From Pseudoips prasinana (taxonomy: Eukaryota; Arthropoda; Insecta; Lepidoptera; Nolidae), in contig OX621252.1 of assembly GCA_951640165.1 (NCBI GenBank), positions 466,501 to 530,500 on the forward strand: DNA of 64,000 nt. The letters are read 5' to 3'. Under the pieces are notes generated by a model. That model worked only from the letters and a program-made list of their open reading frames with translations. It was not told the DNA's origin and did not search any database. Shown piece after piece: positions 10,306-21,349 of this stretch. A program made the position numbers and the translations under genes. Positions within the stretch are counted from its first letter, which is position 1; each line of letters starts with the position of its first letter.

Positions 10306-10540
10306 GATAATAATAATCAGAGCTTGCTAGATCACTGACAGGTAACTCTCGGATTAGGGAATATAATCCCTGCGTCGCGGGGTACTTTTCAAACATATAA
10401 CAGACGGACACAAATTACATCCAGACTCAGAACAACTATTTATAGGTTACACAAATAGTTGTCCAGCGCGGGACTCGAACCCGCGACACAGAGCGGCGAG
10501 GCGACTGTCTTTGTCACTGCGCCACACGTGCAGTTAAATT
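10306..10540 (-). mobile_element. SINE S3, full-length, tRNA-derived
   Basis: On the minus strand the head (about 10466-10535) reads GTGTGGCGCAGTGAC...CGCGGGTTCGAGTCCCGCGC, with a strong box B. The body has GTTGTTCTGAGTCTGGATG, ATTTGTGTCCGTCTG and AAAGTACCCCGCGACGCAGG, and the tail is ATTATTATT. Sister copies: 32949-33148, 62976-63130 and partial 46915-47015 and 43095-43165. Confidence 0.85.
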
Positions 10541-10545
10541 TATTG

Positions 10546-10690
10546 AGTACTATCTGTGCCCCGCGGTTTTACCCGCATTAACTTTATAAATTATAGCCTA
10601 TGTGTTAATCTAGGGTGTCAGCTAACTTCATACCAAATTTTATGAAAATCGCTCCAGGCATTTAGACGTGAAGCCTTTATAATTTTAGTG
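10546..10690 (-). mobile_element. Decayed Helitron-like fragment
   Basis: Contains CTGTGCCCCGCGGTTTTACC and GGTGTCAGCTAACTTCATAC, matching the 3' half of the element at 50609-50797 in reverse. The terminal CTAG is mutated and the 5' end is absent. Confidence 0.6.
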
Positions 10691-10726
10691 TGATATCCTC
10701 AATTGATGGAATGCCAGTTTTCTCTT

Positions 10727-10918
10727 TCAACTTACATTATATAATTTTATATATTTCGATAAGCCATTTTTACGTTTTTTAATAATACTATCCCGGAGTT
10801 TTATGAACTTAAGAGTTTCAAATAAACCAAGGTTTTCCAAGAAAAAAAGATGAACAATATCTTTGCAATCAACAGATAGCGAACAATTACTAATTAGCTT
10901 GTACCGTGGGATGCGCAC
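10727..10918 (-). pseudogene. Possible LINE reverse transcriptase tail
   Basis: A 63-codon frame ends LFETLKFIKLRDSIIKKRKNG-like, loosely resembling the C-terminal ETLEFVVFKRNLKKWL segment of the LINE fragment at 6488-7015. The match is short and lysine-rich, so chance is a real alternative. Confidence 0.3.
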
Positions 10919-11564
10919 GCGCCGCCTTTATTAAAGCTACAGTAATTAAACAGTCAAGTTGAAGTTATGGTGCTTTTTAAGAATGCTCGCTTACAACTTT
11001 GTATAAATTAAACGGAAGGATTTAAGTGGTTTTGGTTGCCGTCAGTTCAATACTATGTTGCATGTCTTATGCTAACTATTTATTTAAAACTTTTAACTTA
11101 AAGCTATTTATTTTACTACTCATATTTCCTTTTTGTTTTTTTTACTTCAATTTAGGAAAATTAGTATATAAATTTAATAAAATAATATCCGATTTTGATC
11201 ATCTACTTTTGCGCACTAAAATCTAACAAATAATACAACTTGAGCTTGTAATGCGTACCTACTGACAACAGCAAAGTTTAATAAATCTAAAATGATCGTA
11301 TTATTTTGAAGTCTCAATAATAATAATGTAAGAAGCTGACTGAAGCACATTTCCAGAAAGTATTAACAATTATTTTATAGCTTGTAATACATATAAATGC
11401 GAGCAAGATGGCAGCGCGTTGAAGACTGGGCGGCTTTGTGTACACGGTACGTTTCATTGCAGAAAAAACGTACCATTTCAAAAGGTACTGTGCACTATAT
11501 TTTACATGAATGTTTGAAAATGAAATAGTATCCGCACGTAATTTAATATCAGACTTAATATTAT
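10919..11564. other. Nothing recognised
   Basis: AT-rich. A hydrophobic 66-codon frame (11026-11226) is poor in distinctive residues and has no context supporting translation. Confidence 0.4.
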
Positions 11565-11722
11565 TGACTGGCCTATTGCTGTAGTGGTTAGTGTCCCTGA
11601 CTGCTAACTCATAGGTCGTAGGTTCGATCCCCACCAAGAACATAACTTTGTGTAATGAGATGTTATGAATTTCCGACGCTTTTTGGAACAAACAGTTACT
11701 TGACCTCTACAATCCCAAAATG
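11565..11722 (+). mobile_element. SINE S5, tRNA-headed
   Basis: Head GGCCTATTGCTGTAGTGG followed by GTCGTAGGTTCGATCCCC, with boxes A and B correctly spaced. A short body ends TTGACCTCTACAAT. The same end occurs at 33160-33275, and the same head type at 42259-42345 and 24485-24560. The antisense frame 11314-11691 (VGIEPTT-type peptide) is the usual artefact of a SINE read backwards. Confidence 0.7.
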
Positions 11723-12085
11723 CTTTCAATATGAAATAAATTAATTGCAATTATTTAATATATTTAAGGTGATCCAGATTTAATATAGCTTATGAACGGG
11801 TTTTAAAGCTTAAATAAAAGGTACTCTTTGTTATATTATTAGATTGTATCGAAAACTTTACTTATTTTTTAATTAAATATAATAGTAGATAGTCGTTATG
11901 GCGCTAGAAGACAAACCCGGATCGATAGAAGTTGATCATGGGCATTGGTTGGACAGATGAGATAGGTTTTAATCCCAAAGAATGATTAAAATTATAAGAT
12001 TAAAGTTCAATATGTGAAGTTTTAATTAGGAACCTATCAATTTACCGAGGATAATTACGTATAGATTCTTAAATTAATTGCCTAT
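11723..12085. other. AT-rich flank of the RTE insertion
   Basis: No feature recognised up to the 10-bp target duplication ATTAAAAGGT at 12086-12095. Confidence 0.45.
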
Positions 12086-12095
12086 ATTAAAAGGT

Positions 12096-15000
12096 GGCTG
12101 TGTGGTGACGGCCTAGAGAATATCACCACCCCCTCTCATCCCGTGGGGGGACGTAGAAGTCGTCCCGAGGGAATATATTCCAGAGAATGGGCAGCAGCGT
12201 TCTCATGAGTACCAATTTCTACCTTACTGCGATCGCCAACCCGTTTGCCAAGCGTGGCGATTATGGCAGATCCCCTCAAATGAAGGACACAATTAAACCG
12301 CGGCCCCCAGTCCCCGGCAGCCCTGCTATTCCCAGCCGTGGTAACAGCCGTGGTTACGGCAGGGCAGGGGGTGCTAAGAATCCCCGGCAGATTCCGCGTT
12401 ACCAAAACCGACGACCTCTGGCCCTGGCAACATACAACACACGCACACTGCGGACCGACGAGAAGATGATCGAACTGGAGGAAGAATTGAGCAGGTTACA
12501 TTGGGACATAATAGGATTATCTGAAGTCCGAAGAGAGGGGGAGGACACGACAATCCTGAAATCCGGGAATCTGTTCTATTTCCGGGAAGGCGACCAACTC
12601 TCCCAAGGTGGTGTTGGGTTCATAGTCCACAAGTCCCTCGTCCACAACATAGTGAAAATCGAGAGTGTGTCGACTAGGGTTGCGTACCTTATACTCAGAA
12701 TTACCAAGCGGTATTCGTTAAAGGTCATACAGGTTTACGCGCCGACTTCGACGCACTCCGACGATGAGGTTGAGGTCATGTATGAGGATATTTCTAGAGC
12801 CATACATACCTCGAACTCTTATTTCACTGTGGTCATGGGGGACTTTAACGCGAAGCTGGGTAAACGATTCGGGAATGAGCTGAAAGTGGGGCAATTTGGA
12901 ATTGGAGACCGGAATCCCCGGGGCCAAATATTGGCCGACTTCATGGAGAAGGAGGGACTCTTTATGATGAACTCCTTTTTCAAGAAGTCGGAAAACCGCA
13001 AATGGACCTGGGTAAGCCCCGATGGTTAAACCTAAAACGAGATATACTTTATCTTGTCGACGAGTAGACAGGTGTTCAATGACGTCTCGACCGAGAGCGA
13101 TCACAGAATGGTGAGAGGCTCATTGAACCTAAATGTCAAGCTCCAGAGGTCCCGACTAATAAAGTCTACGCTCCGACCTTTACCCATCCACATCCAAAAC
13201 CCTGAACCCTTTCAGCTCGAACTGCAAAACCGTTTCGAATGCCTAGCAGATTGCGAGGAAGTGGACTCATACCATGACAGGCTCGTAGAAGCTGTCCATA
13301 CGGCTGGGTCTAAGGTCTTCAAGGCCCACCGTACAAACAGAACCAAAAAGATCTCTGACTATACCCTGCAGCTTATGGACGAAAGACGGAAAATGGTTCT
13401 GACATCCTCTGATGATGCTACCAGATACCGGCAGCTCAACAGACAGATCTCAAAGTCTTTGACACGCGACACGCGCCAATTTAATACAAATTGTATTAAA
13501 GAAGCCATTGAGCGGAACAAAGGCTCTAAAGTGTTTGCAAGAGAACTGTCTGTTGGACAGAGCCAACTGACGAAGCTGAAGACTGAGGATGGCAGAATCG
13601 TCACGTCTAAACCTGAGTTGCTGGGAGAGATCGAGAGGTTCTATGGACAGCTGTATGCGAAAACCCAGTCACCTGTCGATAGTTGTGCCTCAGATCCCAG
13701 AGCACGACTAACCCAACACTTCACCGACGACATCCCGGACGTCAGCCTGTGCGAGATTAGAATGGCTCTCGAACAGCTTAAGAACAACAAGGCGCCTGGT
13801 GATGATGGAATTACGGCAGAGCTTCTGAAGGCGGGTGGTACACCAATCCTACGGGCCCTTCAGAAGTTATTTAACTCCGTCATACTAGAAGGTCAAACGC
13901 CAAAAGCATGGCACAGGGGTGTGGTGGTGCTCTTCTTCAAAAAGGGCGATAAAACCCTCTTGAAGAATTACAGACCCATCACACTGCTGAGCCATGTTTA
14001 CAAGTTGTTTTCGAGGGTTATTACGAATCGTCTCGCACGCAGGTTTGACGACTTCCAGCCTCCCGAACAAGCCGGTTTCCGTAAAGGCTTTAGTACCATA
14101 GACCACATACATACGCTGCGGCAGGTTATACAGAAGACCGAAGAGTATAACCAGCCATTATGCTTAGCGTTTGTGGACTATGAGAAAGCCTTCGATTCGA
14201 TCGAAACTTGGGCCGTACTGAGGTCTCTCCAAAGGTGCCAAATCGACTACCGGTATATCGAGGTGTTAAAGTGTTTGTACGAAAACGCCACTATGTCAGT
14301 GCGACTCCAGGACCAGAACTCGAAACCTATCCACTTGCAGCGAGGTGTGAGACAGGGAGATGTTATATCTCCGAAACTGTTCACCGCTGCATTGGAAGAT
14401 GTCTTCAAGCTTCTGGACTGGAAAGGCTTTGGCATCAATGTCAATGGCGAGTACATCACCCACCTTCGATTTGCCGACGATACAATGCTCGATGGCCTCA
14501 GCAGAGTCTCTCAACAAGTGGGTCTGAAAATGAACATGGATAAGACGAAAATTTTGTCAAACATCCATGTTGCACCCACTCTAGTTAAGGTTGGAGACTC
14601 TGCACTCGAAGTTGTAGAGAACTATATTTACCTAGGACAGACCATCCAACTAGGTAGGTCCAACTTCGAGAAGGAGGTCAATCGTAGAATCCAACTCGGC
14701 TGGGCAGCGTTCGGGAAGCTACGTAATATCTTCTCGTCCCAAATACCGCAGTGTCTCAAGTCGAAAGTCTTCGACCAGTGTGTGTTGCCAGTGATGACTT
14801 ACGGAACAGAGACGTGGTCGCTAACTATGGGCCTTATCAGGCGGTTCAAGGTCACCCAAAGAGCAATGGAAAGGGCTATGCTTGGAGTTTCCCTGCGAGA
14901 TCGAATCAGAAATGATGAGATCCGCAGGCGAACCAAAGTCACCGACATAGCCCTAAGAATTGCCAAGCTGAAGTGGCAGTGGGCAGGGCACATAGCTCGT

Positions 15001-15208
15001 AGAGCCGACGGCCGCTGGGTTAGAAAGGTTCTTGAGTGGCGACCACGAACCGGAAGACGCAGCGTGGGCAGGCCCCCTACAAGATGGACCGATGATCTTG
15101 TGCGGGTCGCTGGAAAACGGTGGATGCGGATAGCGCAAGACCGGCAATTGTGGAGATCTTTGAGGGAGGCCTTTGTCCAGCAGTGGACGTCTTTCGGCTG
15201 ATATGATG
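12096..15208 (+). mobile_element. Full-length RTE (BovB-like) retrotransposon
   Basis: Flanked by identical 10-bp duplications, ATTAAAAGGT at 12086-12095 and 15209-15218, so both ends are defined (the last few bases are ambiguous because the tail GATGAT abuts the duplication). About 91 bp of GC-rich 5' leader (GGCTGTGTGGTGACGG...) precede a single frame of about 1004 codons, and only 7 bases follow the stop, a very short 3' end as is normal for RTE elements. Its 3' end recurs at 19051, 23009, 34700, 36824, 56766 and 57562, and its 5' leader at 50925. Confidence 0.93.
12187..15201 (+). pseudogene. RTE endonuclease-reverse transcriptase, two nonsense codons
   Basis: One frame encodes an AP-type endonuclease and a reverse transcriptase for target-primed reverse transcription. 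Endonuclease landmarks: YNTRTLR (N84), SEVRREG (E113), VYAPTS (183-188), GDFN (D219, N221), WTWVSPDG (273-280) and SDH (304-306). Reverse transcriptase landmarks: APGDDG (from 536), GFRKGFST (from 630), FVDYEKAFDS (catalytic D about 664), RQGDVISP (from 722) and FADD (762-765), then the C-terminal GHIARR and GRPPTRW region. The frame is interrupted only by TAA at 13027-13029 and 13033-13035 (codons 281 and 283), in what should be an S-P-D-G-K-T-K-N-E-I-D-like stretch. Residue 287 is Y where relatives have D. Only 12 residues separate FADD from VGLKMN, about a dozen fewer than in BovB, so a small in-frame deletion is likely. The copy is dead as read but young. Confidence 0.92.
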
Positions 15209-15218
15209 ATTAAAAGGT

Positions 15219-16537
15219 AAAGTAATTATTTTTGCGGATGTTAATTTTAATACGGGTTGACTATAGTGCACTATAAACTAGTTTTATTATTGGCCGTTCG
15301 TACTTTAGTCAGAGCAATATGAATGTCTCCTAAATCTTAAGATATTTCTAACTTACCCATTATATTAATTTTATGTCACAATTATTAATGATTTCTCATT
15401 AAAAACACGTATAAAAATCGCCCATAGCTCCTATCTCCAAGTGATCTCGTAAAAGTAAAATATTAATGTAAAGCGATAAAACAGCAATTTGTGGAGACAG
15501 TAATGGTACAAAATATTTGTTGATAAAAATATTAAAATTCCATAAAAGCGTATACTCCTCTCCACCGGATACGATAAATAAGCGGCAAGACGTTTTTACT
15601 CAACGCAACCGAATTAAAGTGAAATATGTAGAGATGGCTCTACAATAGAGTATTATGAGCTCAATGTCTGCAATAAACATGTCGTCAGCTACTTGGCTTT
15701 GTAGATAAATGTTACAATAATGACTAAAATAACTCTACGAAAACAACCTCTCTCATCTTCCCTAATAATTAAGGTGTAATTGCCGATTGCGCTTACTTAG
15801 TTTCTAATGATAACATTAGACACATTTTTTTTCCAGAAATAAGTCCTCATTAAAAAGTTTGTTAATAAAAATTCCCCATCCTGTAAATTTTCGTTATGAA
15901 AACTTATTTAATAATACACTTTTATTAATGTGATTCCTTCGACTTGATTTAGTATTAAATAAAGCAGTGATATGCTTCCATGCTAACTGTTAAACTCATA
16001 TAAAAGGTCTTAATTTCTCTATGTATTTCTTTTAAGAACTTATGACAAACAATAGCAATGTAATATATCATAAATTACATTGCTGCTAATATTCGTTGCT
16101 TGTTCCCAAAAAAATATCATTTAAACCCTGATTAAAAAAGCAAAAACACTCAGCAGGATAAAATTCTACTAATTAATTTGATTTTTTGATCATGGATATC
16201 AAGATGTCTCATTTGTCATTCAATACTGACTAACAAATAAGAGAAACTAGTCCGTGATCCAGCTTTTTTGTCTCCCAGAACTTTTCGTTGAATATGAATA
16301 TTAATGCAACCCACTCTCGGCAAGTACAGCTTTTTGCTAATCAACTCTTAATTATAAATATGATAAAAAAGGTATGTATTTTATAGTAGTACATAGTATA
16401 GTTATCATGTTAAATATAAACACACTCAGAAGTCACCACAAAGTGAGAAATATATTTTACAAACTAGTGAGCCACCCCGGATTTTGCATGGGTACAAGTA
16501 CCACTAATAAACAATTGAGCAATTTGTTTATTTCTTA
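15219..16537. other. AT-rich, no gene recognised
   Basis: No repeat family shared with the rest of the window except a small hairpin, AGCAATGTAAT at 16054-16064 paired with 16074-16084. Could be single-copy intergenic DNA. Confidence 0.45.
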
Positions 16538-16850
16538 CTAGCTGTGCCCCGCGGTTTTACCCGCGTTAAATTTTATAAATTATCACAGCTTTTCCCGCGG
16601 AGGTGATAGCGTGATAATATGTAGCCTATATGTTGATCCGACCTCTTAGTAATATTCATGCAAATTTTGAAGTAAATCCATGCAGTACTTTTTGAGTTTG
16701 GTCCGGACATACATACAGGCAAACAGACACACCGACAAAAATTCTAAAAACTATATTTATGGCTTCGATATCGAATGTAGATGACGCCCCAAGTATCCTT
16801 TTTCAAAAATATTCAATGTATACGATTTTATTTTTCTACAATTTTACTCC
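16538..16850 (-). mobile_element. Helitron A, non-autonomous, diverged 5' end
   Basis: The minus strand ends CGCGGGTAAAACCGCGGGGC-ACAGCTAG; the CGCGG/CCGCG stem lies about 10 nt before the CTAG terminus and the next base is T, all Helitron hallmarks. The interior matches the copies at 60100-60419 and 61523-61830. The 5' end is degraded beyond about 16845. Confidence 0.8.
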
Positions 16851-17149
16851 TTTTTAACAAAGTAATTTTTTTTTCTACATTATGAATCCCCGGTTGAAAA
16901 TACACTATATAAAAAAAATCTCGAAAATTTGTGATTCAGGAGACTAGTCTTTGGAATGCATTCCCCTAATAACAATACCTTATTTTTATTTAGATATATT
17001 ATTATGAGGAGATGTATTAATCGTGCTGTTTGAACCCTCGTCGAACTTTTAAATATATGTTTTTCTTTTTTCCACTTTGGAGTTTATATTTCCGCTTTAT
17101 ATTGCGAATTATGCTATACAACTACAATTTATTGATTTATTTGGAAGGT
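16851..17149. other. AT-rich, nothing recognised
   Basis: Short poly-T/poly-A tracts only. Confidence 0.4.
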
Positions 17150-17249
17150 GTTCTCAATACGACAAGAACTTTCATATGAAAGTTCTTGTCGTATTGAGAA
17201 CTGATATGTTCACAGATGCATATGCATCTGTGAACATATTATCAGTTGA
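17150..17249. repeat. Two adjacent long palindromes
   Basis: 17150-17201 is a perfect 52-bp palindrome (26-nt arms, no loop) centred on TTCATATGAA. Immediately after it, 17199-17247 is a second inverted repeat centred on GATGCATATGCATC, with arms of about 23 nt differing only by a 3-nt insertion. Together they would extrude as two neighbouring cruciforms. A weaker inverted repeat and a box B-like GTTCGATCCCC follow at about 17260-17325, suggesting the array formed within or beside a SINE head. The 17077-17367 frame across it is not a gene. Confidence 0.9.
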
Positions 17250-17345
17250 CCATGATTCTAGAAACCAAACCGATATACGGTATTCTGGTTTGATAGAGGG
17301 TACTCGTTCGATCCCCGCCGGACATTTGTATTTGCGATTTCCCAG

Positions 17346-17964
17346 TTTAAGCAGTCTTACTACTTAAACGTTATAATGTGTACTATGTCTACTTAAAAAA
17401 ATAAATTTATTATACATCAACGAATAGATCGCATTTGCAAAGGAATAAAAAATCTATCTTATGCACATTCTGTGAAATCTCAAATATAAATATAATATTT
17501 CTCTCTCTAGTAGCGGAGAGTAATTAAGTCCGAATTTTTCAAATATATGTCACAAACATGTTCCGACTTAAAATACGTCTACATTTTACTTACTACCCGA
17601 ATGTTTACCCTGCGTGGGCGCAGACAGACACTTGCTGACATCATCAGCGATTAATTAATTAAAGTTAACTTCTGTTTCCCTTGACCTTTCTTGATAATTA
17701 TGTAGATAGTAAAGAAGTCTTTCTAATAAAGTTGTTTTATTCCATCTTATGCCCTTTCGACTTAGATATATGTAGTGACACGATTTTATTAGTTTAGAAA
17801 ACCAATCTAATACTCTGTGCTTATTATAGGCTGAATAGGATATTTATAAATATTAAAGTAAGTATATTTCATTTTCCTTTGGGGGCAATTTCCCATTCAG
17901 TTTACAATAAGCTAAAATTTATTTGGATACAATAAATAAATTGATATTTTAAATATAAAATATT
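17346..17964. other. Nothing recognised
   Basis: AT-rich with no shared repeats or coding signal. Confidence 0.4.
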
Positions 17965-18984
17965 TACTGCCTCGTTGGTTTAGCGGTAGTGTGTTCAACC
18001 GCAGATAAAAAGGTCCTGGGTTTAAATCCCGGGTCGGGCGGTAAAGTAATTTTGGGATTTGTCCGTAAAAAGAAATTTCTCGGAGAGCACGTAAAGCCGT
18101 CAGTCCTGTACCTAACCTCTTTCCGGTCGCGTCATTAGTCGTCTCATCGGACCATGTGTGTGATGGAATAGAAAGTGCCTCTGTGTGCGTTCACACACTT
18201 GTGCACTATAATATGACACAGCTAGAATGGTTTATTTCAGTTATTTTCATAGTGTAATGTCCTATGGAATTCTTCTCTGGGGTAGCTCTGCTGACATTAA
18301 CACCATATTTATATTGCAAAAAAGAGCTGTAAGAGCTATCTATAATCTTGGCCCGAGAGTGTCTCTAAGAGAAAAGTTCAAAGAGGTCAACATTCTAACT
18401 GTACCATCTCAGTATATATATGAAAACTTACTATATGTGCATAAAAATATCGATTCCTTCTGTAAAAGGAGCGATACACATAATGTAAATACTAGATATA
18501 AGAATAATCTCATATTGCATACTACCCGTCTGCACAAAATAAGTAACTCTTTTATGGGGCAATGTATAAGATTCTATAACAAACTTCCCAATGATATTAG
18601 AGAATTGTCTACGAATAAGTTTAAAAGAATTATTAAAGCCAAATTGTGTAGCAGGGCATATTACAAAATTTCTGATTATTTAAGTGATAAAAGAGCTTGG
18701 GATTGAGTTGTTCTAAGTCAACACACATGATTGTCATTAATCTTATGTATATTTTATTTTTAAAAAGGATTCCTACTGAGTTTTCTGGCAGTGTTTCTCA
18801 GTAGCTGCCACGTCATGCACTGCACGGTAGGGAAAAAAAATATGACGATTCCACATAAATGTAAAATTTTTACGGAATAAAGTACCTTTGACTTTGACTT
18901 ATGTCCTGCGCAATTGGCTAGTCCCCGTTAAGACTGGCCGCCGTGGCCAAAATTCGGTCGGGAGGATATTATTATCATTATTTC
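17965..18984 (+). mobile_element. SINE S4 split by a LINE insertion
   Basis: Positions 17965-18215 match S4 (8329-8706) from the tRNA-like head (GGTTTAGCGGTAGTGTG, GGGTTTAAATCCC) to ACTATAATATG, and 18904-18984 match its remaining 3' part (TCCTGCGC...AATTCGGTCGGGAGGATATT). The intervening 684 bp are LINE J1. The breakpoint is precise relative to the uninterrupted copy. Confidence 0.88.
18216..18899 (+). mobile_element. LINE J1, 5'-truncated copy inside SINE S4
   Basis: An open frame (to the stop at 18704-18706, about 160 residues) encodes the extreme C-terminus of a jockey/CR1-like reverse transcriptase: YFSYFHSVMSYGILLWG, then LQKRAVRAIYNLG and NKFKRIIKAKLCSRAYYK. The catalytic region is missing. 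The 3' UTR contains TTCTGGCAGTGTTTCTCAG and GCACTGCACGGTAGGG, ending GGAATAAAGT with a TTTGACTTTGACT tail. TATG at 18212-18215 and 18900-18903 is a plausible short target duplication. Confidence 0.88.
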
Positions 18985-19050
18985 AAAAGAGGTTGTACAA
19001 ATTCTGTTTAAAATTTGAAATGAATATAGATTATACCTAAAATAAACAAA

Positions 19051-19142
19051 TCATCATAGCATCCGAAATACGTCCACTGTTGGACAAAGCCTCCCCAGCA
19101 TAATGCTGCCCCGGTCTTGTGATTCTGGCCACCAGCGGCTTA
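19051..19142 (-). mobile_element. RTE 3' end fragment
   Basis: The reverse complement carries the GAGGCTTTGTCCAACAGTGG-like block and the ATGATG tail of the RTE at 12096-15208, diverged by many substitutions. Confidence 0.6.
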
Positions 19143-19202
19143 TTTATCACATAGGCTACATTAAATTAATAAAACACGGGTATCACCGCGGGGCTCAGCT
19201 AG
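19143..19202 (+). mobile_element. Helitron 3' end fragment
   Basis: Contains CACATAGGCTACATT and CACCGCGGGGCTCAGCTAG with CTAG (19199-19202) followed by T. Only the last ~60 bp of a Helitron remain, directly adjoining the RTE fragment. Confidence 0.6.
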
Positions 19203-20794
19203 TTCATAATAAAGTTTTATACACGTTGTTTATTCATCCAAACGGTTAAGCATTAAATCGGCCGCCTCTAATACAATAATTTGCAACATTTTTAATTTAA
19301 AATAACCGGTACCAACCTAACGGTGCTGAAGTATGAACAAAAAATATCGCCGCCAATATTTTGACAATCAGATTAATGTACAGCTTTATACTCTTCTAAT
19401 CCTATTAAAGCAATCCAGATCTCAGAAACTCAAGACGAGGATATAAATTTCAACAAATTACAGCCTACCGAACTATTATCACGGCATTAGGTACATTTGG
19501 ATGGTGTAGTGTTGGACTTTAAAAAATATACAGATTTTTTAAAACTAATAATAATATAAAAGTCTTATACTTTTATGTTGAATTATTTTAATCAAATTTA
19601 AAAGAGGAGCTTATGCATATTGATAATTATTTTTTATTAGATAGTAATAAAATGGAACCATATCTAATGTTTTAGAAATAGTTCCATTTCAATTAAATTA
19701 CAAACTTAGAATATGCAAGAAAAATTTAAACCGGCCTATGATTTATCATCGAAAATATAAGTGGTCCACCATAAAGACCCTTTGTATTCTACTATGTTAT
19801 TTTTACTAAATTAAATAATAATGCGTATTATGAATAATTACCGTTTAACAAATGATAGAGCCAATTTAATTTTATCTTGATAAACATTATTTTTCTAACC
19901 GATTCGAACAATTTAGAAGGCAGTATTATTTATTTGTCTATAGAAAACATACAGCTACATAAAATTTCACTTAAAGTTAGGATACAAACAGTGAGCCAAT
20001 TACAAGATTTCACAATTAACAAGTTTATTGAAAAAAAAACAAGGTTGAAAGGAAAGATGAAGGTTTTAATGCGTCACAATTTTCATTCATATTCCAGCTG
20101 ATACGACCGGAAAAAGGTCACGTGCGGGACAAACACTAATAACTTCCAGACTTTGCTGGGGTATTGAGAATTGTGCTGGAGTGAATCTCATTGTGTTTTC
20201 TTTACAGCAGACTAATGTCACACCAATGAGAGAAGAAAATCTCACACCAATCTTTATTTCATTACATTTTTTTAAATTTATTACTTCAATAACAATATTC
20301 ATTGTGTTTGAATAACATCCTATAAACGAAATAACATAATACTATACTTATTATTACACATAACTCAATCAATAAAACAATTTATTATACTAAATTCTTA
20401 AAAATAGAAAGTACATTATTACGTTATAAGCCAAATCATTAAAATATTATTTCAAATTTCACGCGGTTAACGCCAAAGTCTCAGCAATAGTCCCCATATA
20501 AAGTAGTTGTCGGTAGATTGTAACTAACACGCATTATCTTCGATAAAATCTTTAACTAATATCGTTATGAAGCGGGTTTGTAATCAAAATTGCTATATCG
20601 GTTTCCAATTACTGACTACCTGACATTTATCGTCGCCATCGCAATAAAAATTGGCGTTCGCATTCAAATTACAGATAATATAATTGAATATATGTTTATC
20701 TAAATACACATAAATAAAGGTGTGAGTTCACTGAGGAATTGTTGAGCATATATGTATGTGTCAAGTACCTTATTCTGCTAGGTTAAGTTCCAAT
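19203..20794. other. AT-rich, no gene recognised
   Basis: Small frames at 19877-20101 and 20087-20302 have no motifs. The stretch at 20100-20180 is less AT-rich but matches nothing else here. Confidence 0.4.
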
Positions 20795-20968
20795 CGGAAA
20801 CGTTCTCAAGAAGGTCAGGTCAGAAGTACCCTAAACCGGCGAGCATGTATGAAGAATATAATGTCAGTAAACGAAGCAAAAGAGGTGAGCAAGGATCGTG
20901 ACAAAAAGACGTCTGTTGTCTCTGCCTACCCCTCTGGGAAACAGGCGTGAGTCTATGTATGTAAGTTC
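20795..20968 (+). mobile_element. LINE L2 3' end fragment
   Basis: Matches the 3' part of the element at 46380-46850 in the opposite orientation: GTACCCTAAACCGGCGAGC, ATGTCAGTAAACGAAGCAAA and GCCTACCCCTCTGGGAAACA, ending GGCGTGAGTCTATGTATGTA. In frame it encodes [20 protein letters not shown] and AYPSGKQA, the C-terminus of the LINE protein. Confidence 0.75.
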
Positions 20969-20971
20969 CAA

Positions 20972-21092
20972 ACAATTATTCTTCCTCCCTTCTACATTTG
21001 CTGTGCCCGACAGGGTCCATAATGATGCCATGTGTTATTATAACATCTAATTGACATTGTGGAATGCACATAAAACATTGAGTATTTCATCC
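20972..21092 (+). mobile_element. LINE-like 3' tail (CTGTGCCCGACAGGGTCC family)
   Basis: Second copy of the repeat at 1042-1160, sharing GCTGTGCCCGACAGGGTCCA and a TTGAGTATT end. It directly follows the LINE L2 fragment, an unrelated 3' end. Confidence 0.5.
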
Positions 21093-21349
21093 ATGGCTGC
21101 CAGTGTCAATGAAGTCTATCCATCTACGCAGGAGTTGTACAATTCACTCACTGTCAGGTCGATGGTGTAACCGTCTATTTTAGTACTTCAGGATGTAACT
21201 GAGATTTTTTTTCCAGAATTTATTCAATAACGACCCGAACCCTGATGAACCCAATACTTAATTTTCAGTCATCTATAATATTACGTCTCCTAGTGACAAC
21301 ATAACTTAAGAGATACACACGTAGTAGTATAGTAATATACTTAGACGAC

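Noticed and set aside
11314..11691. 125-codon minus-strand frame with VGIEPTTYELAV
   Set aside because: This peptide is the standard antisense product of a tRNA-headed SINE.
13359..15271. Several 60-128 codon frames on the minus strand and in other plus frames
   Set aside because: They are shadows of the RTE reading frame and follow its codon structure.
17077..17367. 96-codon frame across the palindromes
   Set aside because: The central half is palindrome sequence, so openness is an accident of self-complementarity.
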